NCBI GenBank assembly: GCA_947589095.1
Contig: CANQBX010000011.1
Coordinates: 1 to 64,000, forward strand
Direction of reading: 5' to 3'
From: an uncultured Lachnospiraceae bacterium
GTDB lineage: Bacteria; Bacillota; Clostridia; Lachnospirales; Lachnospiraceae
DNA: 64,000 nt
A model generated the notes under the pieces. That model did not search any database and was not told the origin of the DNA. It saw nothing but the letters and a program-made list of their open reading frames with translations. Positions 7,195-15,310 of this stretch are shown here, in pieces. The first letter of the stretch is position 1, and each line of letters opens with the position of its first letter. The translations under genes and the position numbers were made by a program.

Positions 7195-8310
7195 ATGGTT
7201 ATGCAAATCATCATCGAACCGGAATACCGCAATTCCTTCTGGTGCTCCGAAACACTGAAGGGGCTTTCAACGCAGGCCTCCCTTAAGAAATCCCACTTAA
7301 GCGAAATCAAGGAAGCTTCCCTTGCGAAGCTTACACGGAAGCGTCAGAATGAAGTAATCACGGTTATCGGCACGTCTGTCAACTGGATCCGCCGCATCGC
7401 GGCCCAGATTCAGGAGAAGGGATATCTGTGCCTTCTGGTGACCGGCGATCAGGATACACGGACCATCAGCCGTACCAACAGCATCCTTCTGGATTACAGG
7501 GACAGCATGCACGCCCTTCTGACCTATCTCAGGCAGACAGGCGAACGGAGGATCGCCCTGTTCGGCGTCAACCCCAGTTCCTACGCCGATTCCGTTAAAG
7601 AACAGTATTTTCCGCAAAAAAAGGACATTTATTATAATTTCGGATCCATTGTCACCTGTACCCATCAGTTGTTCAGCCAGCTGGATTCCTACACCGCGGT
7701 CATCTGCACCAACGACATCGTCGCGGTCTACCTGCTGCATTACCTGAAGGAAAAAGGCGTGGATGTTCCCCGACAGCTCCGGCTGATCAGCTTCGGCGAC
7801 TCGTTCCTGTCCAGGCTGATGCAGCCGTCGATCACCAGCGTAGAACAGGATTTCCGTGTATTAGGCGCACAGGCTGTCAATGTATGCGCGTTTCTGGAGA
7901 AAAATCCCCAGCTGGTGGTCAACGCCTTCATCAAGTGCCCTCTGCGGATACGGGAATCAACTCCGTCGGGTCAGAACATAATGACCGGGGCCAGCGAATA
8001 TACCGACACGGCCAACGTCAATTTTTATATTGATGAATCCATTTCGTCCCTTCAGTCGCTGGATCAGCTTCTGGTGGAATCGGACGAACTGGATATTCAG
8101 ATTCTCAGGCACCTGATCGCAAAAGATACGCACGAGAAGATTGCGGAAGCCCTGAACCTGGCCCCTTCCTCCCTGCGTTACCGTATACGCAAGCTGCGGG
8201 CCTGCTTTCCGGAGCCTTTCCGGAAGACCATGCTGAACATTCTTCAGGAATACCTTCCGCCCGAAGCCCTTGACAGGGCGGAAGCCATTAAGCGATCTCA
8301 GAACGAATAA
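7195..8310 (+). CDS. Transcriptional regulator: LacI-type sensor domain with C-terminal helix-turn-helix
   Basis: A 371-residue protein. Residues 1-265 resemble the periplasmic-binding-protein-like sensor of LacI/GalR regulators (GERRIALFGVN, TAVICTNDIVAVYLLHYLKEKGV, LRLISFGDSFLSRL, SITSVEQDFRVLGAQAV). The usual N-terminal LacI helix-turn-helix is missing. Instead residues 300-345 (ELDIQILRHLIAKDTHEKIA, then LNLAPSSLRYRIRKL) form a LuxR- or FIS-like helix-turn-helix at the C-terminus. It converges on the 8.4-26.2 kb glycan locus and is the natural candidate regulator, perhaps an activator. AAGGAG lies 12 bp before ATG 7195; ATG 7201 is an alternative start. Confidence 0.8.
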   Translation: MVMQIIIEPEYRNSFWCSETLKGLSTQASLKKSHLSEIKEASLAKLTRKRQNEVITVIGTSVNWIRRIAAQIQEKGYLCLLVTGDQDTRTISRTNSILLDYRDSMHALLTYLRQTGERRIALFGVNPSSYADSVKEQYFPQKKDIYYNFGSIVTCTHQLFSQLDSYTAVICTNDIVAVYLLHYLKEKGVDVPRQLRLISFGDSFLSRLMQPSITSVEQDFRVLGAQAVNVCAFLEKNPQLVVNAFIKCPLRIRESTPSGQNIMTGASEYTDTANVNFYIDESISSLQSLDQLLVESDELDIQILRHLIAKDTHEKIAEALNLAPSSLRYRIRKLRACFPEPFRKTMLNILQEYLPPEALDRAEAIKRSQNE

Positions 8311-8354
8311 GAAGCGGAGCAGAACGTCACCTGCGCTCTGTCCGCACATAAAAA

Positions 8355-8385
8355 CAGGGCCTGTATATCACATATACAGACCCTG
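8355..8385. terminator. Bidirectional terminator between regulator and GH2
   Basis: Inverted repeat CAGGG-c-CTGTATAT / ATATACAG-a-CCCTG with a 3-nt loop between two convergent genes. A/T-rich flanks are present on the minus-strand exit (TTTTATG). Confidence 0.75.
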
Positions 8386-8401
8386 CCGCAATTCGATTTC
8401 A

Positions 8402-10141
8402 TCACTCCAGCCGCTCGATCGCAGCCGGACCGCTGTTGATTTTCTTTATGATATCCATATCAAATTTTGGAACGCGGTGATAGGTATAAAGGCCGTTTCT
8501 CTCCTGCTCTACGTCATATAACTGAGTATAGCAGAACCCGAACAGCTTTTCATTGTCCAAAAGCGCCTGCGTCAGCCCCCGATACCTGCCGATGAATTCC
8601 TCTTCTGTCTTCGGCCCGTTCCCATATCCCCATCCGTTCTCTTCGCCTTCCGGATCCCATTTGATGCCGCCGTATTCACTGATGAATACCGGCTGACCAT
8701 CGTAGCGCTGCCGTCTGGAATGCCTGTCCGCAAGCACTCCGTCCGTCGCCAGCGGCCGGTACCTCTCTCGGAACGCGTCCGGATCCTGGTCATAATCATG
8801 AAGATCGAAAATATCCGTCTCTACATGGAAATTCCCGCTGGTATCGATACAAGGCCTGGTCGGATCCGTCCGCTTCGTCATCTGCCAGACCAGACGCAGT
8901 ACATCGTCACACTGTTTCCGTCCCTCGAAATCCCAGGTCTCATTAAATGGACACCAGCCGATGACAGACGGATGGTTGAAATCCCGGTCCACCGCCTCCA
9001 GCCATTCCGGCAGAAAGACAGCCAATGCGCCTGCCTCCGTCACATCCATTCCCCAGTTGGCGTACTCTCCCCATACCAGATATCCCATACGGTCACAATA
9101 ATACAAAAACAACGGATCAAACACTTTCTCATGGAGCCGGGCGCCATTAAAACCGGCCGCAAGGGACAGTTCAATGTCCTGAAGCAGCGCCTGCGCGGTC
9201 GGCGCCGTATAGATCCCATCCGGGTAGAAACCCTGATCCAGCACCAGCCTCTGGAACACAGATCTTCCGTTAATCAGAAATTTCATTCCTTCCAGCCGGA
9301 CGCTTCGCAGGCCGAAATAGCTTCCCACGCGGTCTTCCCCAAAGATCAGACACAGATCATAAAGCCGTCCGGCTCCGGGCTCCCACAGATGCTTCTCCGT
9401 AAGCGTAAGGATCACATCGCCTTCTGCGCGCAGATACGTCTTCGCCGTTCCCTGCAGCCTGCCTCCATAGAATGCGGAAACTTCAAGGCTGCCCTCGCCT
9501 TCCGCCTCCACATGGATACGGACAGAGGCGTTCTCCACATCCGGATAGATACGGAAAGAACGTATATGGTTCTTCGGCGCCTTCTCCAGCCACACGGTCT
9601 GCCAGATTCCCGTAGTTCTCGTATAGAAACAGCCGTGCGACGCATATTCAGCGCACTGCTTTCCTGCCGGCTGCCTGTGCCCCCTGACGTCGTCTTCGGC
9701 GCAGACAGTAACCACCTGCGGGCCTTTCTCTTTCAGAAACGCTGTAATATCCGCCGTGAACGGCGTGTACCCGCCGCGATGGTTTCCCGCCTCTTCACCG
9801 TTCACATACAGAGCGGCACTGTAGTCGACCGCGCCGATATGGAGATACACCGACGCCATGTTCCTCCTGATATCCTCCATCCAGTCCGGCGGAAGTTCCA
9901 CCTCCCTGCGATACCACACACATGACATGAAATCCTTATTCCCCACGCCGGACAAGCTGCTCTCCGGACAGAACGGCACCAGAATATGTCCGGACAGATG
10001 CTCCGTCCTATAAAGCCCACGGGACTTGCCGCTTCCCGCCTGGTCGATCTCAAATTCCCATTCCCCGTTCAGATTCATCCAGGCTTCCCGTGTCATCTGC
10101 GGCCGCGGGTACTCCGGGCGCGGAATATCATGCTGGCTCAT
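8402..10141 (-). CDS. Glycoside hydrolase family 2 (beta-galactosidase/beta-glucuronidase-like)
   Basis: A 579-residue cytoplasmic GH2 enzyme: jelly-roll sugar-binding domain (about 15-185), immunoglobulin-like domain (about 190-285) and TIM barrel (about 290 to the end). The catalytic acid/base is Glu401 in GWCPFNETW and the nucleophile is Glu489 in VFISEYGG. The barrel start FLINGRSVFQRLVLDQGFYP is typical. It lacks the large C-terminal domains of LacZ, so substrate is uncertain; family members cleave beta-galactosides, beta-glucuronides or beta-mannosides. GCAGGAGGAAACAGAC before ATG 10141 decides the start, although a TTG lies 18 bp upstream. Last gene of the locus, with its own upstream dyads at 10173-10203. 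Confidence 0.93.
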   Translation of the reverse strand: MSQHDIPRPEYPRPQMTREAWMNLNGEWEFEIDQAGSGKSRGLYRTEHLSGHILVPFCPESSLSGVGNKDFMSCVWYRREVELPPDWMEDIRRNMASVYLHIGAVDYSAALYVNGEEAGNHRGGYTPFTADITAFLKEKGPQVVTVCAEDDVRGHRQPAGKQCAEYASHGCFYTRTTGIWQTVWLEKAPKNHIRSFRIYPDVENASVRIHVEAEGEGSLEVSAFYGGRLQGTAKTYLRAEGDVILTLTEKHLWEPGAGRLYDLCLIFGEDRVGSYFGLRSVRLEGMKFLINGRSVFQRLVLDQGFYPDGIYTAPTAQALLQDIELSLAAGFNGARLHEKVFDPLFLYYCDRMGYLVWGEYANWGMDVTEAGALAVFLPEWLEAVDRDFNHPSVIGWCPFNETWDFEGRKQCDDVLRLVWQMTKRTDPTRPCIDTSGNFHVETDIFDLHDYDQDPDAFRERYRPLATDGVLADRHSRRQRYDGQPVFISEYGGIKWDPEGEENGWGYGNGPKTEEEFIGRYRGLTQALLDNEKLFGFCYTQLYDVEQERNGLYTYHRVPKFDMDIIKKINSGPAAIERLE

Positions 10142-10172
10142 GTCTGTTTCCTCCTGCAATAAAGTTGTGGTG

Positions 10173-10203
10173 GTTAGATACCTAACAGCCAGTTAGGACT
10201 AAC
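10173..10203. promoter_or_regulatory. Tandem dyads upstream of GH2
   Basis: Two inverted repeats with the same arms, GTTAG-N4-CTAAC (10173-10186) and GTTAG-N2-CTAAC (10192-10203), with centres 18 bp apart in the gap before GH2. This looks like a cooperative operator. No clear promoter box was assigned. Confidence 0.4.
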
Positions 10204-10278
10204 GTTTCATTACTTAAGCTATATAATGGCGGGGCATTTGTATGACGGCCTCCTCCTGTTGATTTGTCATCCTTCTCT

Positions 10279-11478
10279 TTAAAAATGGATCATCACTCCA
10301 TCGCGGCCAAGCCGCTCCTGAAGCTTTGAAATGCGGATCTCATGAAGCGTTTTTCCTTCCTTCACTGCCATGGCAGCAGCAGTTCCAGCGGCCTGTCCGG
10401 TCAGTACTGCCGGCGGGATCACCCTCGTGATCTCCCAGGCATCGCCGGCGGAAGAAATGCAGCGCCCCGCTGTAATCACATTTTTAAGCCTTCCGGTAAT
10501 AAGGCAGCGGTACGGGATCTCATAGGACGGCCCGACCCTTCTCCACTCGCAGACGCTTCCCACAGAATCATCGAAATGCCTGCCCGCGTCCTGCCCGCAC
10601 AGCGTATATTCTCCTTCCAGACGGTATGTGGTGCGTGTCTGAGCCATGCCGGGGATCGTAGTCACCGCGTGGGTAGTATGATCCAGGTCCCGGATCCCGT
10701 CAAGAACACACCTGCGGCCGCGAAGGATAAACTGTGTAATGTCTCTGGCATCATGCAGAACCATTTTCGGATAAGCCGGATGCTCTTTGTACAGTCCGTC
10801 TCCCCAGCTTGTCAGATTGATCCCGGTCATCACCCTGTTTTTACCTGCAGCTTCCGCCATATGTTCCGTGTCCGCCGTGTAGCACCAGTAGGAGACCCAG
10901 TTGTCTCCCTCGGCTGCAGACGCGCCCGCACGCCGCATCAGATCGCAGTCTCCGGTGGCGTCCACGAACATCCTTGCCGTATATGCCCTGCGGCCGCCCT
11001 TTTCCTCCACGACGACCGCCCGGCAGGTGTCCTGCTCCATCACAGGCACGGAAAATACCGTATCGAACACGAAATCGATTTTCTCAGCCTCCAGAAGCTC
11101 ATCGATCGCCATCACAAACTCTGCCGGTGAAAACCGCGTCCGATACCTCTGCGTACCGTCAATATGATCAGGCCTGCTCTTCCACGCATCCGGCAGTGTA
11201 TTATAGCTGTAGCGGATCGCCAGATGCAAAAGCTCCTCCGAGATCCCGCCGATGATCCTGCGTCCTTTGCCGTCGCAGATCGGATGATATTCCGTGACCA
11301 GCCCTAACGTCGCCAGACCTCCCATCATCACGCTCTTCTCAAGGATCAGGACGCGGCTGCCGCATCTGGCCGCTGCCAGAGCCGCGCCGATTCCCGCCAC
11401 TCCGCCGCCGACAACGATTACATCATACTCACCGGCGATTTCAATCTGCTCCTCCGGGATCCGGATCGTCTTCTCCAT
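10279..11478 (-). CDS. FAD-dependent oxidoreductase (FAD_oxidored type)
   Basis: A 399-residue flavoprotein. The N-terminal dinucleotide-binding motif is YDVIVVGGGVAGIGAALAAA (residues 18-37). The Gly-rich segment MMGGLATLGLVTEYH and FVDATGDCDLMRRAGA (around 190-205) are typical of the PF12831 group, and the C-terminal FAD segment ITAGRCISSAGDAWEITRVI lies near 340-360. Related genes occur in polysaccharide loci with no settled reaction; oxidation or reduction of a sugar or aglycone is possible. Lies 42 bp downstream of the GH5-like gene in the same direction. Confidence 0.88.
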   Translation of the reverse strand: MEKTIRIPEEQIEIAGEYDVIVVGGGVAGIGAALAAARCGSRVLILEKSVMMGGLATLGLVTEYHPICDGKGRRIIGGISEELLHLAIRYSYNTLPDAWKSRPDHIDGTQRYRTRFSPAEFVMAIDELLEAEKIDFVFDTVFSVPVMEQDTCRAVVVEEKGGRRAYTARMFVDATGDCDLMRRAGASAAEGDNWVSYWCYTADTEHMAEAAGKNRVMTGINLTSWGDGLYKEHPAYPKMVLHDARDITQFILRGRRCVLDGIRDLDHTTHAVTTIPGMAQTRTTYRLEGEYTLCGQDAGRHFDDSVGSVCEWRRVGPSYEIPYRCLITGRLKNVITAGRCISSAGDAWEITRVIPPAVLTGQAAGTAAAMAVKEGKTLHEIRISKLQERLGRDGVMIHF

Positions 11479-11520
11479 AACCAGTCTCTCCTTCTCATCT
11501 CATAGGATGCGGCGTTCGGT

Positions 11521-12615
11521 TCACACCCTTTCATCCGCCAGACGGCACAGCTGTCCGATCAGTTCGATCTCCTGCGGATCATAAGGTCTTAAGCTGGGCC
11601 TATACAGGTCATGGAACCAGACCGTAAAATCCAGATCCCTTGCACCGCCCCGGTCATAAGCCTCCCACATGGATTCCCAGGGCTCATAGGTCTGGGAGAG
11701 TCCTGCAACCAGCCCCCAGTTAAAGCAGCCTACCTTCTCCAGGAAAAACAGAGGGAACAGTTCCTGAATCGTATTCTTCCGTATCCTTGCCAGCCACTCT
11801 GTATTGATGACAGGCCGGCCGAATGCTTTCAGTTTATGGAGAATCTTTACGTTCTCAAGATAAGAGTTATAATTATGATAACTCACAAGATCCGAATTTT
11901 CCAGTACAAATTGCTCCACCTCCGCCAGCTTCTGCGCCGGATCGCCGTTAATCCGCCATGCCGCGGATGTAATGGGCTGAATCGGATTGACCTCCCGCCC
12001 GATCTCATAAAACCGTTTCAGATGCGGCATCGTCAGTTCGTTCCGTCTGGCATTGCCCGGCTCGTTATACAGATCCCATATCAGCACGCGCTCGTCCGAG
12101 CGGTAGGCCTGCATGATCTCGCCGACCCAGCGGTAGACCTTCTTCGCTTCCTCCGGATCGTCCAGCCAGCTGTAGCCCGGCTCTGTGTTAAGCGAACTGT
12201 GCTGCGACCGTTTACGGCCCCCGTGATATCCCAGATCATATTTCTGCGGCCCCAGCCGCTGGTTCAGAACACACCAGGGACTGTCCTTCGGCGTCATACA
12301 GTCATTTCCCAGCGTGATCACCGCCCTGAGACCGTGCCGGTAGGCCGTATCCAGATATCGGTCCAGCCGCTTCATGAATCCGTCCCTGTCTTCCCGCCAG
12401 ACAATATACTCCATAATCAGACGGACGGCGTTAAAGCCGGTATCCGCCGCCAGCTTAAGCTCCCTGTCCGCGGTGGCAAGCCGCTTTTCAAAGCCGTCCT
12501 TCTGCCACTGGTCGATCCGGTTCGCACAGTCGCTGCCCAGATAGTTACAGCCGCGAATCCACGGCTCCTTGTCGTACCAATCCCAGACCCGTTCCTTTGT
12601 CCACTGCCTCTCCAT
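11521..12615 (-). CDS. GH5-like (cellulase-superfamily) glycoside hydrolase
   Basis: A 364-residue TIM-barrel hydrolase of clan GH-A. The acid/base Glu185 lies in LIWDLYNEPGN and the likely nucleophile Glu273 in RPVINTEWLAR. RLIMEYIVWRE and LVSYHNYNS carry other barrel-strand residues. No signal peptide, so it acts inside the cell on imported oligosaccharides. ATG 12615 is preceded by AAAGGCGGGGA. In-frame codons upstream to 12693 overlap the esterase gene and look non-coding. The exact family (GH5, GH39 or unclassified) cannot be set here. Confidence 0.85.
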   Translation of the reverse strand: MERQWTKERVWDWYDKEPWIRGCNYLGSDCANRIDQWQKDGFEKRLATADRELKLAADTGFNAVRLIMEYIVWREDRDGFMKRLDRYLDTAYRHGLRAVITLGNDCMTPKDSPWCVLNQRLGPQKYDLGYHGGRKRSQHSSLNTEPGYSWLDDPEEAKKVYRWVGEIMQAYRSDERVLIWDLYNEPGNARRNELTMPHLKRFYEIGREVNPIQPITSAAWRINGDPAQKLAEVEQFVLENSDLVSYHNYNSYLENVKILHKLKAFGRPVINTEWLARIRKNTIQELFPLFFLEKVGCFNWGLVAGLSQTYEPWESMWEAYDRGGARDLDFTVWFHDLYRPSLRPYDPQEIELIGQLCRLADERV

Positions 12616-12640
12616 ATTCGTCCCCGCCTTTCCGCCGCTT

Positions 12641-13351
12641 TTACGGCATACTGACCACGTTCTGGTCTTCCTCCAGTTCCTTATACTTTTCATAATACCG
12701 CCGTCCGAATTCCCTGAGAGACGCCGCGTTGATATGGAGATGATCCGGATTGGGCGTCAGGCCTTCCGCCGGTACATACCGGCACCGCGGCAGGGTCTTT
12801 TCGACCCACAAAAGCGCTTCATTAATATGCGGATAATTTCTCGCTATATCTTCTCTCGGGAAATCCGCCAGATAGTCGCCAAGACCGCCAACCAGTACCG
12901 GCAGCTCCGTCTGCCCAAGCTCCTGACGGAGCGCGCGAAACATCTGCAGACATTTCTCCCCATAAACGGGATACCGGTCCGACGCCGTATCCGCCTCCCC
13001 CTGGTGCCACAGGATTCCCGCAAGTTCGGAAGTCCTCTGCGCCAGACGGCACTGCATCACCGCGTGATCAAAAAGCAGTTCTCCGGGCATCCATTGATAA
13101 ATCGCCGTGGCGCTGTCCGCACAGGGAATCAAGCCGATGTAGTCCTCATGATCCGCAGTCCAGGCATCGGCAAAGCTCTCCGCCAGGTTGATGCCGGCCG
13201 TCTTTCTGTCCGGATTGATCGGTACAAACATCGGCTGCCACCGGCCGTTGCGCAGCACGCGGATTCTGTCATTGACAATCGGTTCTACTTCCTCCGGGCG
13301 GCCCCTGCCTCCCATATTTGACTGTCCGATCAGTAAAAATGAATGTATCAT
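12641..13351 (-). CDS. Sialate O-acetylesterase-like SGNH hydrolase (SASA domain)
   Basis: A 236-residue SGNH/GDSL-type esterase. The nucleophile is Ser11 in LLIGQSNMGGRG, the oxyanion Gly/Asn segment follows, and GILWHQGEADTAS (about 112-124) is the SASA family signature. HLHIN near residue 210 probably supplies the catalytic His. These enzymes remove acetyl groups from carbohydrates such as acetylated xylan, mannan or sialic acids. No signal peptide, so deacetylation would follow import. 13 bp downstream of the permease gene. Confidence 0.9.
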   Translation of the reverse strand: MIHSFLLIGQSNMGGRGRPEEVEPIVNDRIRVLRNGRWQPMFVPINPDRKTAGINLAESFADAWTADHEDYIGLIPCADSATAIYQWMPGELLFDHAVMQCRLAQRTSELAGILWHQGEADTASDRYPVYGEKCLQMFRALRQELGQTELPVLVGGLGDYLADFPREDIARNYPHINEALLWVEKTLPRCRYVPAEGLTPNPDHLHINAASLREFGRRYYEKYKELEEDQNVVSMP

Positions 13352-13364
13352 CGCTGTCCACCTC

Positions 13365-14264
13365 TTATCCTTTCACGCCGCCGAGTTTGATCCCTTTTAC
13401 GAAATATTTCTGCAGGAACGGATATACGCACAGGATCGGAATGACGGCTATGATGATCTGGGCGCATTTTAAAGTATCATCTGTCAGAAGATCCAGAAGC
13501 GCCATATCGCCTGTGCTGAACTGGGATGCTTCATTAACGATCACGACGTTGCGCAGATAGGTCTGTAACGGCAGCTTCTCCGGCGACCGCATATAAAGCA
13601 TTCCGGAAAACCATGAATTCCAATGGCCTACCATACAGAACAGGGATATTGTTGCTATGGCCGGCTTCGAAAGGGGCGCGAAAACCATAGTAAGAATTTT
13701 TATCGGCCCGGCGCCGTCTACTCGGGCCGCGTCCTCCAGTTCAACCGGAATCTCCCGAAAGAAATTGATCATCAGAACCAGATTGAAAATTGGAAGTCCG
13801 CCCGGCAGAAACAGCGCCAGAATGTTATCCCGCAGTCCCAGACTGTTAATCAGAATGTAATTGGGGATCAGGCCGCCGCCTACCAGCATGGTCACAAAAA
13901 AGTACCAGGCGTATAAAGTGCGTCCCTTCAGACGGTCGTTACTCTTCGAAAGCGGATAAGCCGTCAAAAGCAGCATAACCAGATTTAACAGCGTTCCAAA
14001 GAAGGTAACCTTCACCGTCATAAAAAAGGCGTTCCAGAAGGCTTTGTTCTGCAAAAGATACTGATAGGCGGCTGTTGTAAAGCCTCTCGGCCACAGCCAG
14101 ACCTTTCGCGACATCACATAGTTTTTGCTGCTCAGCGATACCGACAGCGTATATAGGAACGGCAGCGCGCAGCTTAACATAAGGATTGTCAAAATAATCA
14201 GATTACACACGTTAAATACTTTACGGGACGTAGATGTCCTTATTCCTGTTTTCGGTTTCTTCAT
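13365..14264 (-). CDS. Carbohydrate ABC transporter permease (LplC/MalG type)
   Basis: A 299-residue inner permease of a CUT1 importer, with six predicted helices and the EAA loop ELEDAARVDGAGPIKIL that contacts the ATPase. GAAAGGAGCGCAGAAT before ATG 14264 fixes the start (an in-frame codon at 14300 overlaps the upstream permease). No ATPase gene is in the locus; a shared MsmK-like ATPase encoded elsewhere is expected for this importer type. Confidence 0.93.
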   Translation of the reverse strand: MKKPKTGIRTSTSRKVFNVCNLIILTILMLSCALPFLYTLSVSLSSKNYVMSRKVWLWPRGFTTAAYQYLLQNKAFWNAFFMTVKVTFFGTLLNLVMLLLTAYPLSKSNDRLKGRTLYAWYFFVTMLVGGGLIPNYILINSLGLRDNILALFLPGGLPIFNLVLMINFFREIPVELEDAARVDGAGPIKILTMVFAPLSKPAIATISLFCMVGHWNSWFSGMLYMRSPEKLPLQTYLRNVVIVNEASQFSTGDMALLDLLTDDTLKCAQIIIAVIPILCVYPFLQKYFVKGIKLGGVKG

Positions 14265-14280
14265 ATTCTGCGCTCCTTTC

Positions 14281-15210
14281 CTAGAACAGCTTATAATCAA
14301 AGAATTTATTGGCTATATAGTAAGAAAGCGAGATTAAAACCGTGGAGATTGCAGACTTAAAAAGCCCTGCTGCCGCAGCCGCCCCATACATTGCTCTCTG
14401 CAGACCCAGACGGTATACCAATGTATCAATGATATCTCCGGTTTCATAAACAGAAGTATTATACAGATTGTAGATCTGATCGAAACCGGCATTCAAAAAG
14501 TCATCCATTCTCAGCACCATCATCAGAATAATCAGGGCCCTCAGACCAGGAAGCGTAACATGCCAAAGCTGCCGGAGACGTCCTGCGCCATCGATCGAAG
14601 CAGCGTCATAAAGTTCCGGATCGATCGAAGTAATGGATGCCAGATATACAACGGTACCGTAGCCGAAATTCTTCCATATACTGCTTACGATCATCGTCCC
14701 CCTGAAATACCGGTTATCACCCAGGAAATAAATTGGCTGTACCCCGATAAATTCCAATATCCGGTTTACAATTCCGGTAGAAGGCGAAAGAATGTTCAGC
14801 AATATGGAACTCATGATAATCCATGATATAAAATGCGGAAAATAAATCACCGTCTGAATGACCCTTTTGTATTTCAGGTTTATCATCTCGTTCAGAAGCA
14901 ACGCGACTACAATAGGGGTGATCAGGCCTAAAACTACCTTCCAGCCGGCAATAATCACCGTATTTTTTAAGACACTCGGAAAATTAGGCAATTTGAACAG
15001 ATATTCAAAATTACCCAGACCAATCCATTCCTGGTTTCCGAAAAGTCCCTTCGCCACCTTGAAATCCTGAAAAGCAATAATGATTCCACCCAGAGGAATA
15101 TAGTGGAAAATAAAGATCAGAAGCACGCCGGGCAGAAGCATAAGATGAAGGGGCAGTTCCCTCTTTATTCTCCGCATGCTCGTGTTGCTAACAACCTTTT
15201 CTTTTTTCAA
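14281..15210 (-). CDS. Carbohydrate ABC transporter permease (LplB type)
   Basis: A 309-residue partner permease. The N-terminal helix (LPLHLMLLPGVLLIFIFHYI) precedes the LplB signature GGIIIAFQDFKVAKG. The EAA loop ELYDAASIDGAGRLRQLWHV appears near residue 210. It lies 100 bp after the binding-protein gene and 16 bp before the second permease. Confidence 0.93.
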   Translation of the reverse strand: MKKEKVVSNTSMRRIKRELPLHLMLLPGVLLIFIFHYIPLGGIIIAFQDFKVAKGLFGNQEWIGLGNFEYLFKLPNFPSVLKNTVIIAGWKVVLGLITPIVVALLLNEMINLKYKRVIQTVIYFPHFISWIIMSSILLNILSPSTGIVNRILEFIGVQPIYFLGDNRYFRGTMIVSSIWKNFGYGTVVYLASITSIDPELYDAASIDGAGRLRQLWHVTLPGLRALIILMMVLRMDDFLNAGFDQIYNLYNTSVYETGDIIDTLVYRLGLQRAMYGAAAAAGLFKSAISTVLISLSYYIANKFFDYKLF

Positions 15211-15310
15211 AGTCTTTCACCTCTGTCTTTCTGAAAGAAAACACATCGTACCTGCACCCGAAAGCAGCATACGCCTTTCCCAGGTACAGGTACGATAACC
15301 GCCAGATTAA

